The translations under genes and the position numbers were made by a program. Below, one piece after another: positions 26,474 through 33,688 of a DNA stretch of 36,432 nucleotides. The notes beneath the pieces were generated by a model, which saw only the letters and a list, made by a program, of their open reading frames with translations, did not search any database and was not told the origin of the DNA. Location: NCBI RefSeq assembly GCF_028288205.1, contig NZ_JAQBOD010000060.1, positions 1 through 36,432 of the forward strand, given 5' to 3'. Numbering within the stretch: the first letter of the stretch is position 1; the number at the start of each line of letters is the position of its first letter. Origin of the DNA: Mucilaginibacter sp. (GTDB lineage: Bacteria; Bacteroidota; Bacteroidia; Sphingobacteriales; Sphingobacteriaceae).

Positions 26474-28253
26474 GAAGTTGTACCTGGTAAAGTGCAAAGG
26501 CTTTAGACCAATGCACTTTGTCAGTTTTAAAATCCTTAATAATGCTTTTTGCTTTTTTGTTGCTGTACAGGTGTTCGTTATTTATCTCGGGATGGTGCCG
26601 CATCCATTGTTGTAACGGAAAGCTAAACCCCATTTTGGGCCGGTTCCAAACAGATTGCGGTAAAATATCTTTAAAAGTATCAATCAATAATTTTTTAGGT
26701 TGAATTTTATCAAACCTTATTTCAGAAGAAATACTGTTTACCGCATTTTGAAAGTCTTCATCTAAAAATGGAACCCTAACTTCAAGTCCGTTATTCATAC
26801 TCATTATATCGGTATCATGCAGTAATTGATTTTGCATATAGATGTTAGTTTCAAACCAGGCTGCCTTTTCCTGATTGGTGAGCCCCGGATTAGGAATATT
26901 CTCCGTGAAGAATAAGGTATCGTAAACCTGCTTTTCATCACAATTTAATATTTCTGCTATTTCAGCAGGTGCAAATAATCCTCTTAAAAAAAGATAATCA
27001 GCCAATGGATGATGGCTAGTTAAATAGTTTACTCTTTTATATCGGTCGGCACCCCAATAATTTGTTGTTTTTAATAATGAGGATGGAATCAACCGTAAAT
27101 AGTTGATATAATTTATCCGGCTAAATGAAGGGTACCCGCCAAATAGTTCATCGGCACCAATGCCTGATAGTACAGCTTTTAACCCATCCTTATGGGCGTA
27201 ATTGCTTATAAACCAAGTGTTAATACCATCGGTAGTTGGCATGTCCATTGCATTTAATATATAAGGGAAGCACTCTTCAAAATCATGCTGTGTTACGAGG
27301 TGAGTAAATTTTTCTCCTTTTATTTTATTAAAAACCTGTTGTTGATAGGCCCTTTCATCATACTCTTTTTCATTAAAATAAAGTGATACGGTTTTCAGCT
27401 CGTTTTGTTTCCATTGATTAGCTAACAAGGTAACCACGCTTGAATCTATGCCACCGCTTAAAAAAACACCAATGGGTGCATCGGCAATAAGTTGACGGTT
27501 TACAGCAGATCTAAATGTCTCGCCAATGGTTTCTTCAGCAAGTTTTATATTGGTGATGCGCCTGGTTTCTGATAGTTGAATATATGACGATATATGTTGG
27601 GTACAGCTATGATGATCCCAACATAAAAAACTTCCTTTAGGCAGACTAAATACGTTTTTTAAAATAGTGTCAGGTTCAGGGATATGTCCGTAAGCTAAAA
27701 ATTTAATTAACCATGTTTTATTATTTTCATTAGCAATATGTGCTAATTGCAGCGCTTTTACTTCCGATGCGAAGCTTAACTGTTCGTTTGCTATATGGTA
27801 ATATAAAGGTTTAATACCCATAGTATCACGTACAAGATAAGTTAAAGCTTTTTCAACATCATATAATGCAAAAGCAAACATGCCACGAAATTTTGAAAAA
27901 GCTGCTACACCCCAATGCAGGTAAGCCTGCAAAACAACTTCTGTATCAGTATTGGAACGGAATTTAGCACCAATTTTCACCAATTGATCTTTTAATTCGC
28001 GATAATTATAAATCTCACCATTAAAAGTTATCCATGTTTTTTTATTAATATCAGCCATCGGTTGATGCCCATTGACACTTAAATCAATGATGGACAATCT
28101 GCGATGGCCAAATACCAGGCCAGTACTTTCGGCACCAAAAATACCTTTATCATCTGGCCCGCCATGCCTTAAGGCATTACACATAATGCTTGTTTTTGCA
28201 AACATTTCATCTTTAGTTAACCTTTTCGAAATTATTCCTGCTATTCTGCACAT
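26466..28253 (-). CDS. asnB: Glutamine-hydrolysing asparagine-synthetase-like amidotransferase
   Basis: A 595-residue two-domain protein. The start is placed at the ATG giving MCRIAGIIS, because Cys2 must be the N-terminal nucleophile of the class II glutaminase; an ATG ten codons earlier would bury it. The glutaminase domain shows LRHGGPDDKGIF, GHRRLSIIDLS, FNGEIYNYREL and SNTDTEVVLQAY. The synthetase domain has the PP-loop VFLSGGIDSSVVTLL (about residue 247), LSGIGADELFGGYPSF and NGLEVRVPFLDEDF. In polysaccharide loci such proteins are thought to amidate sugar acids or related groups rather than make asparagine (inference). It is preceded by a 169-base non-coding gap. Confidence 0.9.
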   Translation of the reverse strand: MCRIAGIISKRLTKDEMFAKTSIMCNALRHGGPDDKGIFGAESTGLVFGHRRLSIIDLSVNGHQPMADINKKTWITFNGEIYNYRELKDQLVKIGAKFRSNTDTEVVLQAYLHWGVAAFSKFRGMFAFALYDVEKALTYLVRDTMGIKPLYYHIANEQLSFASEVKALQLAHIANENNKTWLIKFLAYGHIPEPDTILKNVFSLPKGSFLCWDHHSCTQHISSYIQLSETRRITNIKLAEETIGETFRSAVNRQLIADAPIGVFLSGGIDSSVVTLLANQWKQNELKTVSLYFNEKEYDERAYQQQVFNKIKGEKFTHLVTQHDFEECFPYILNAMDMPTTDGINTWFISNYAHKDGLKAVLSGIGADELFGGYPSFSRINYINYLRLIPSSLLKTTNYWGADRYKRVNYLTSHHPLADYLFLRGLFAPAEIAEILNCDEKQVYDTLFFTENIPNPGLTNQEKAAWFETNIYMQNQLLHDTDIMSMNNGLEVRVPFLDEDFQNAVNSISSEIRFDKIQPKKLLIDTFKDILPQSVWNRPKMGFSFPLQQWMRHHPEINNEHLYSNKKAKSIIKDFKTDKVHWSKAFALYQVQLHA

Positions 28254-28322
28254 AAATAAGGGGTATTCATAGCTCCGCCACATAAGTCACAGGCGGTAAT
28301 GTAACCTATTTATTATTAGTTA

Positions 28323-28345
28323 TTTGCATTAATTTTAAATGCAAA
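28323..28345. repeat. 8-bp perfect inverted repeat in the gap before the amidotransferase gene
   Basis: The arms TTTGCATT (28323-28330) and AATGCAAA (28338-28345) are perfect reverse complements around a 7-base A/T spacer. The element lies in the 169-base gap (28254-28422) between the UpxY-like gene and the amidotransferase gene, 70 bases upstream of the latter's start. It could be an operator, a small RNA hairpin or chance in A/T-rich sequence; there is no T-run to make it a terminator. The rest of the gap shows only a weak TAGCTTTA match to the -7 promoter consensus. Confidence 0.4.
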
Positions 28346-28398
28346 CTTTGTTAGGCTGATGGCATCAATAAAGCTAAAATGCCGTTGTGTAATATAGA

Positions 28399-28429
28399 AT
28401 TTTAATTTTAATTAATTATAAATTAAAAT
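28399..28429. terminator. A/T-only hairpin at the end of the UpxY-like gene
   Basis: The arms ATTTTAATTT (28399-28408) and AAATTAAAAT (28420-28429) pair perfectly over ten bases with an 11-base loop, and the second arm covers the stop codon of the UpxY-like gene. A stem with no G-C pair is too weak for a normal intrinsic terminator, so I regard it as a possible pause or processing site only. Confidence 0.25.
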
Positions 28430-28938
28430 CTGTCAATTATTGAAGCAGCAACATTTACTAAAATTGAGCAACCGAGATTTTCCAGTTTGAGTACCAATTG
28501 CTTTTGCGAGCGATAGGAGACCATATCGCCGGTCATTCCTTTAAGCGGGCCGGCTTTAATTATTATTTTTTCACCGGGTTGTAAGTTTTCTTCGGTAATT
28601 TCCAGCTCATAAGGGCTGGCCAACAATAATTTAAGATCCGCAATCTGGCGATCAGGCATGGTAGCAACTGTGTTTGAAAAATATATAAACCGTGCTATTC
28701 CCCTGGTCATTAATACTTCTGTTTTTTGTTGTTCGGTGATATGAACAAAGAGGTATGATTTAATAAAAGGTTCTTCCACCCATTTTTTTCTATCACTCCA
28801 TTGTTTCATTTGGCGATGAAGCGGTAAATAAGCCTCGATTCCTTTATTTACTAAAGTCTGGAATGCTTTTTTTTCGGCCCGGGGTTGCGTATAAACAGGA
28901 TACCATTTATAGGCAGCAGTATTTGATATTAAAGTCAT
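28423..28938 (-). CDS. UpxY/LoaP-like specialised NusG antiterminator
   Basis: A 171-residue protein with a NusG N-terminal domain, KWYPVYTQPRAEKKAFQTLV followed by GIEAYLPLHRQMKQWSDRKK and the EPFIKSYLFVHI strand. A C-terminal KOW-type domain, LQPGEKIIIKAGPLKGMTGD, lies at about residues 115-170. Short NusG paralogs with a WY..YT.PR.EKK start and next to capsule genes are the UpxY/RfaH/LoaP type, which bind RNA polymerase and prevent early termination in long polysaccharide operons. The operon downstream is over 28 kb, so a processivity factor makes sense. Its ATG overlaps the kinase stop by 4 bases. It sits third in the operon, not first as in Bacteroides capsule loci. Confidence 0.9.
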   Translation of the reverse strand: MTLISNTAAYKWYPVYTQPRAEKKAFQTLVNKGIEAYLPLHRQMKQWSDRKKWVEEPFIKSYLFVHITEQQKTEVLMTRGIARFIYFSNTVATMPDRQIADLKLLLASPYELEITEENLQPGEKIIIKAGPLKGMTGDMVSYRSQKQLVLKLENLGCSILVNVAASIIDRF

Positions 28939-31400
28939 TTATTAAATGATGCCCTATTTTTGAACCAATTCCATATTTGCCACCATTTATTCTCATCATC
29001 GTCGCTATAATAACCAGAGCCTTCGTGACCGGTATAGTCAGCGTAATAGTAAGAGGTATTGCCATAACTATCACCGGTATATTTTGTTGAGTAATAAGCT
29101 GAATGCAGCAGGTCTTGGGCAAATGCATTAAGTACGATAACCATATTAGGCAGGTGATATTCCTGTGCAATACGTTGCGGAATAGTTGCCGCGTGGAATT
29201 TTGATTTTCCTGATCGTATGACAAAAAGATTAATGTCACTCATTCTTACTAATGGTATGGCATCTGATACCAGACCAATCGGGGCGGTATCAATCATGAT
29301 AATATCATACCTTTCTTTAAGGTCGTTGATTAATTCGGTCATTCTTGCAGAATGCAATAATTCTGATGGGTTAGGGGGCACCGGTCCTGAAACGATAAAA
29401 TCTAAACCTTCCTGGTTAGTATGATTGATAATATCATCCATACTACACTGGTTGGCTAGGTAATTACTTAAACCCATATCATTGGGCACATGAAAAGTTT
29501 TATGCAGTTTTGATCGCCTCAGATCGGCAGCTATCAAAATAACTTTTTTATCGATAAGGGATAAGGTACTGGATAGGTTAACCGCCACAAATGATTTTCC
29601 TTCGCCCGCTACTTCCGATGTAACACAGATGGTCTTGCTTTTTTTCTCGGATGCCAGGAAGCTGAGATTGGTACGAACCGCGCGTACAGATTCTGTAAAT
29701 ATTGATTTGGGCCTGCTGATGGCCAGTATTTGTGTGCTAAATTTATCAATTTCTTCAGGGAACTTTCTTATTACGCCAATAATTGGAACTGTGGTAATAC
29801 TTTCAATAGTTTCTTTATTATATATATAAGGGTTTAATACCCTTATTAAAATAATAAACCCTAAACCTATCGCAATTCCTAAAACTATTGCTATACGATG
29901 AAGGCCATGGTCATCTGGCGATACCGGATTATAATTGGGTTGGGACAGGTCAATTATAGTTGCACCAGGCAGTATACCTGCGGTTAATATTTCCTGGTCC
30001 AGTTTTTTTTCGGATAAGAAAGAATAAACCTTATCATTAACTTCAAAATCCCGTTTTAAACTAACCATCTGCCGCTCTGCAGCCGGTAATTGTGCTATTT
30101 GTTGGTTTACCGGTACCAATTGGTCTTGTATATACTTTAATTTAGTTTCAATAAGTTTGCGCGATGAAACAATACTGTTTATAGTCGTATTTTTGATCTG
30201 TAAAATTTGCCGGTCTATATCTTCTATTTGCGGCGAATGGTTATTGTAAGTTTTTAGCAAACCAGTTTTTAAAGCCAGCAAACTATTCAGATTGGTAACA
30301 AATTCACCTATTTGGGTATTGGTACTTGCACCAACCGTATTTAAATTGATGTTTACATTGTCTTTACCCTTAATGATATCCTGTTGAAGCTGATCAATGG
30401 CCAGGAGGTCAAGTTTGATTATTGAAATTTGTGATTCAAGCTCTTTAGCCTGGCTCATTACCCGTTCTGAAGCAGAACTTACGTCTATTATTTTTTTATT
30501 TTGCTTATATTCCTGAATGGAGCTTTCTGAGCCGTTGAGTTTGGTTGCAAGAAAATCTAACTGATCATCAATAAACCGGATCATTTGTAAGGCTGACTTT
30601 GTTCGCTGGTTATGATCATAATATACATATTCCTGTATCACAGCGTTTAATGCATCTGAGGCAAACCGGGGATTAGCATCCGTTTGCTGTAAGGACAACA
30701 TATTTGAATTTTTGGCGGTTTCCTGCATACGCAAGCCGCCCCTTATCCTGTCTATAAAATCTTCAGGAGCATTAAGCTTGAATAATATAGACGTAGTCTT
30801 GGGCAAATCTCCCGGATATTTAATGCTAAAAGATGTAGGTCCGATAGTAAAAGGCACGTTGTAATAGCAAACCTGGGTAATATCTTTTCCTTCTACAGAC
30901 TGCTGCCCCTGATAGCTGATATTGAAAGAAGTTTTATTTATGGGTTTAAAAGCGATCAGGTTGCGAAAAAAATTTACAGTGTCAAACTTAATAAGTTGTA
31001 CATCTAATAGTTTTGCGGGGTAAAGTTCATTTGTACGGTTGAGTACCCGGCCTACTACATAAAAACTCATGCGGTAATCAAGGTGTTTAACCGCATTCAA
31101 TAAAAGAGGGGTACTTTGTAATACGATCGTTTCGCTTTGAATTCTAGAAGTGTTGGCCCGGTCAGCACCGGTTGCCATACCTACCATATCTGATATCTCG
31201 GATTTTTTTTCCTCAAATTTTATTACAGCAGATGTAGCAAATACTTTCGGTGTATACCATAAATAAGCATTTGATGCCAAAAAACATAGCAAAACAGAAC
31301 CTGCTATCCAGTACCATCTGCTTAATAGAATTTTGGCTATTTTATAATAATCAAATTCCCGGTTCGGCGGTTTGGGTGCTATCTTGTTTAACTCTTCCAT
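28935..31400 (-). CDS. Wzc-like polysaccharide co-polymerase with tyrosine-kinase domain
   Basis: An 821-residue inner-membrane protein. A first helix (about residues 31-51) and a second (about 505-525) bracket a periplasmic Wzz-type region with coiled-coil character and a GNVR-like part ending LPAAERQMVSLKRDFEVND. The cytoplasmic BY-kinase domain has Walker A SEVAGEGKS (about 597), a Walker A' region VILIAADLRRS (about 620) and Walker B DIIMIDTAP (about 700). The C-terminus, about residues 770-803, holds ten tyrosines in some 34 residues, the usual autophosphorylation cluster. In Walker A' the first aspartate of the usual DxD is an alanine. With the Wza-like lipoprotein it controls chain length and export. 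Confidence 0.93.
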   Translation of the reverse strand: MEELNKIAPKPPNREFDYYKIAKILLSRWYWIAGSVLLCFLASNAYLWYTPKVFATSAVIKFEEKKSEISDMVGMATGADRANTSRIQSETIVLQSTPLLLNAVKHLDYRMSFYVVGRVLNRTNELYPAKLLDVQLIKFDTVNFFRNLIAFKPINKTSFNISYQGQQSVEGKDITQVCYYNVPFTIGPTSFSIKYPGDLPKTTSILFKLNAPEDFIDRIRGGLRMQETAKNSNMLSLQQTDANPRFASDALNAVIQEYVYYDHNQRTKSALQMIRFIDDQLDFLATKLNGSESSIQEYKQNKKIIDVSSASERVMSQAKELESQISIIKLDLLAIDQLQQDIIKGKDNVNINLNTVGASTNTQIGEFVTNLNSLLALKTGLLKTYNNHSPQIEDIDRQILQIKNTTINSIVSSRKLIETKLKYIQDQLVPVNQQIAQLPAAERQMVSLKRDFEVNDKVYSFLSEKKLDQEILTAGILPGATIIDLSQPNYNPVSPDDHGLHRIAIVLGIAIGLGFIILIRVLNPYIYNKETIESITTVPIIGVIRKFPEEIDKFSTQILAISRPKSIFTESVRAVRTNLSFLASEKKSKTICVTSEVAGEGKSFVAVNLSSTLSLIDKKVILIAADLRRSKLHKTFHVPNDMGLSNYLANQCSMDDIINHTNQEGLDFIVSGPVPPNPSELLHSARMTELINDLKERYDIIMIDTAPIGLVSDAIPLVRMSDINLFVIRSGKSKFHAATIPQRIAQEYHLPNMVIVLNAFAQDLLHSAYYSTKYTGDSYGNTSYYYADYTGHEGSGYYSDDDENKWWQIWNWFKNRASFNK

Positions 31401-32186
31401 TTAGCGGTGGATAAGTGTAAAGAGAATTAATGCTGTATTGAATATAAGCAAAGCGGGTTGTGCCATTGTAGTAAAATCTTGTAATCTATCAGCCCGTACG
31501 GCCCTTTTATTTTGCGCTATCACAATAATATCATTATTTTGAAGGATAGTTCGGGGATCGTTTATGGATTTTATACTACTCAAATTTATGATATCAGTCT
31601 TTGGATATTGTTGATCGGCGTGTATTATTTTAATGGTTTTTTCATCTGCTTTTTCAGTGAGCCCTCCCGCCTGGCCGATAATTTCAATTAGCGTCGTTTT
31701 ATCTTTTGTTAAAAGTATGTTTCCCTGCGTTCTTATTTCACCTAGTATAGTTACTTTAAGGCTCATTATTTTTAATTCAAGTAAGGGATTTTTTAATGGC
31801 CCTTTATGGTACAAATCTTCAATATATGTCCGTGCTGCTACACGCGTTAATCCGGCAACCGGTATTCTTCCTAAGCCCGTTAATGCAACGGTTCCGTCTT
31901 CTTCAACTGTGTAGAATTCCCCTGATTGTGTTGCTGCCGCAGTTACGGGCGCGCTAACAATTCCGGCATTTAAATCTACAATATTTTTACTGTTTTGTAT
32001 GTTGGTTATTTGCAATACATCCTGGGGCCTGATGCGATAATTGCTTATGTTTGCAGCGTTAGTTTGCCGGGAAGTATCTGCAGGTGAGATTCTTTGCTCA
32101 AGCAATACATGATCTTGTTTGTAGGAACAAGAGGCGAAAATAAAAATTAGTCCAAAAATAAGACAGATCAGTATTAAAGGGCGCAT
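31401..32186 (-). CDS. Wza-like outer-membrane polysaccharide export lipoprotein
   Basis: A 261-residue lipoprotein. A hydrophobic signal ends in FASCS, a lipobox with Cys20. Next is the Poly_export/BexD region, with NYRIRPQDVLQI (about residue 50) and GTVALTGLGRIPVAGLTRVA. A SLBB domain follows with VTILGEIRTQGNILLTKDK and LIEIIGQAGGLTEKADEKT. The C-terminus has a final helix, LLIFNTALILFTLI, such as anchors Wza-type channels. It is the first gene of the operon and touches the kinase gene with no gap. It forms the outer-membrane exit for the polysaccharide. Confidence 0.93.
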   Translation of the reverse strand: MRPLILICLIFGLIFIFASCSYKQDHVLLEQRISPADTSRQTNAANISNYRIRPQDVLQITNIQNSKNIVDLNAGIVSAPVTAAATQSGEFYTVEEDGTVALTGLGRIPVAGLTRVAARTYIEDLYHKGPLKNPLLELKIMSLKVTILGEIRTQGNILLTKDKTTLIEIIGQAGGLTEKADEKTIKIIHADQQYPKTDIINLSSIKSINDPRTILQNNDIIVIAQNKRAVRADRLQDFTTMAQPALLIFNTALILFTLIHR

Positions 32187-32283
32187 ATTATATACAACAA
32201 ATTTAGCTCAGTACTTATATCTTTTAGCAACGATCCCAAAACTACATATTTTGTCTATATTAAGTTAACCTATTTTTTAAGAA
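32187..32283. promoter_or_regulatory. Divergent promoter region of the polysaccharide operon
   Basis: These 97 bases separate the first minus-strand operon gene from the plus-strand GT2 and should hold promoters for both. On the minus strand TAGTTTTG (32244-32237) is a full match to the Bacteroidota -7 box TAnnTTTG and would give a leader of about 43 bases, but no TTG-type -33 box is evident at the usual distance. A second match, TAAATTTG (32205-32198), has a TTG 22 bases upstream but leaves only about five leader bases. The sequence also contains A/T-rich tracts. Which one is used cannot be told by eye. Confidence 0.4.
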
Positions 32284-33033
32284 GTGCAGAATTTAAAAAT
32301 TTCTTTAATTACAGTGACCAAAAATGCGGGAAAAACGCTTGGCCGCTGTATTGAATCTGTTATCGCGCAAAATTATCATCACGTTGAATATATAATTATG
32401 GACGGCCGGTCAACAGACCATACTTTACAAATCATCAATCAATATAAACAACATATAACGCATGTTATTTCGGAACCGGATGAAGGCATTTACGATGCCA
32501 TGAATAAGGGTATACAAATAGCAACGGGGGATATCATAGGAATGTTAAATGCAGACGATTTTTTTGCTGGCAATGATGTGCTAAGCGCTGTGGCGGAAGC
32601 TTTTAACCGGCAAAACGCCGATGTATTATATGGAAACCTCGAATATGTAAATCAAAGCGGAATAATTATACGCAACTGGCGTTCAGGAACTTACACTCAT
32701 GGCGCGTATAATTTAGGATGGATGCCGCCGCACCCTACTTTTTACTGTAAACGTTTACTATTTAAAGCCTTAGGGTTATATGATCCACAATATGGAACAG
32801 CTGCTGATTATGAGTTAATGTTAAGGTTTATGCATTTAAATAAAGCGGATGTATATTATTTAAATAAAACAATGGTTAAAATGGCTGTTGGGGGTATCAG
32901 CAATAAAAGCTACACCAACCGTTTTAAAGCATGGGCCTTTGATTTAAAAGCGATGCGGAAAAATGGCATTTTATTTCCCATTATTTCCATCGTATGTAAA
33001 CCACTACGTAAAATTACACAGTACATCAGGTAG
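32284..33033 (+). CDS. GT2 family glycosyltransferase (WcaA-like)
   Basis: A 249-residue GT2 enzyme, divergent from the operon. It has ISLITVTKNAGKTLGRCIES, then VEYIIMDGRSTDHTLQII, then SEPDEGIYDAMNKGIQIATG, then IIGMLNADDFF with its acidic metal site (about residue 93), and GTAADYELMLRF as the catalytic-side ED-type block. This compact type, with DGxSTD and SEPDxGIYDAMNKG, is very common in Bacteroidota surface-glycan loci. The start is GTG (32284-32286); no ATG lies close upstream. It may belong to the same polysaccharide pathway, or be a neighbour acquired separately; no gene follows it in the same functional class. Confidence 0.9.
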   Translation: MQNLKISLITVTKNAGKTLGRCIESVIAQNYHHVEYIIMDGRSTDHTLQIINQYKQHITHVISEPDEGIYDAMNKGIQIATGDIIGMLNADDFFAGNDVLSAVAEAFNRQNADVLYGNLEYVNQSGIIIRNWRSGTYTHGAYNLGWMPPHPTFYCKRLLFKALGLYDPQYGTAADYELMLRFMHLNKADVYYLNKTMVKMAVGGISNKSYTNRFKAWAFDLKAMRKNGILFPIISIVCKPLRKITQYIR

Positions 33034-33105
33034 CCCTTAAAGAGATATATGTCGATTACATAAAAAGTCCCTCAGCTCTCGCCGGGAGGGGTTCATTTCA
33101 GCAGC

Positions 33106-33420
33106 ATGGTAAAGAAGGAATCAAATGTGGATATTCCGGGAGGCTTGACCAAGCTGTTCCGTGTGCTTTGGAGCACCGAGTTGTGCAAAGGTTATGGCTT
33201 TATCACGATGACCGACGATGCAGGTGCAGCAAGGGCGATCCAGGCGTTCGACAGTATGGAGATCGACGGGCGAACGCTCAATGTGCGTTTCGCCGAAGAA
33301 AAACAGCCGGACAAACCTGCGGCCAGTCCACGTTCGCGGCAACAAGGTCAGGCGGCTTCGCCGCGCCGCGACAACCGCACGGAAGCGCCAAGGCCCAAAC
33401 GCCCGCGCCGCCCGCTTTAA
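33106..33420 (+). CDS. RRM-type RNA-binding protein, shortened and probably degenerate
   Basis: A 104-residue frame. The RNP1 motif KGYGFITM (about residue 28) and the following AIQAFDSMEIDGRTLNVRFA are a good match to the second half of a bacterial RRM, and the basic arginine/proline tail (SPRSRQQGQAASPRRDNRTE) is usual in this family. The first half is not: after MVK the RNP2 strand is replaced by KESNVDIPGG, and only about ten residues separate LTKLF from RNP1 where around twenty-five are normal. The first strand and much of helix 1/strand 2 are therefore missing. It may be a remnant, or a mis-start on a deleted gene. It is richer in G+C than its neighbours. Confidence 0.6.
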   Translation: MVKKESNVDIPGGLTKLFRVLWSTELCKGYGFITMTDDAGAARAIQAFDSMEIDGRTLNVRFAEEKQPDKPAASPRSRQQGQAASPRRDNRTEAPRPKRPRRPL

Positions 33421-33445
33421 TCCGCTGAACATCGTAATTTTGATT

Positions 33446-33688
33446 TTAAGGATTCAGATAATAGACCTTATAGGTTCCGTCGGACTTCAGTTGGATCTGG
33501 ATGTTATCATCGTTATATTTATCTGTTGTCCCGGCGACCCTGCCGTAACTCCATTCCTCACCGCCTTCATCATCACCCCGGTCTGTCCGTAAAATGTTTG
33601 ATAGCGGCACGTGTGCCTTTTGCTGGTAACGGGTAGCCGTCAGCGTGGTCGGGTGATGGTACAGGTGCCCCGAAGAAAAGATCACCAT
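33446..33688 (-). pseudogene. Detached C-terminal part of the metallo-beta-lactamase-fold protein
   Basis: This 80-residue frame starts VIFSSGHLYHHPTTLTATRY, the strand and HP turn that normally follow PHHGA...QPKW in ComEC-type metallo-beta-lactamase proteins. The preceding frame ends in exactly QLTQPKW. The two overlap by 7 bases in ATGGTGA, and inserting one G after the GG at 33685-33686 fuses them. It therefore belongs to the gene at 33682-34686. The apparent ATG is probably only a by-product of the frameshift. Confidence 0.75.

Noticed and set aside
26466..26497. TTG-started extension of the GT4 gene by eight residues.
   Set aside because: The ATG at 26471-26473 gives the expected MPKKIFLLTLQTF opening and a normal short overlap.
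33069..33090. CCCTC...GAGGG hairpin after the divergent GT2, as a possible terminator.
   Set aside because: Only five base pairs with a 12-base loop and no T-run after it; could be chance.
33121..33432. A 103-residue minus-strand frame opposite the RRM gene.
   Set aside because: It mirrors the G+C-rich RRM coding sequence and is rich in arginine and alanine as antisense frames of such genes are; no motif.
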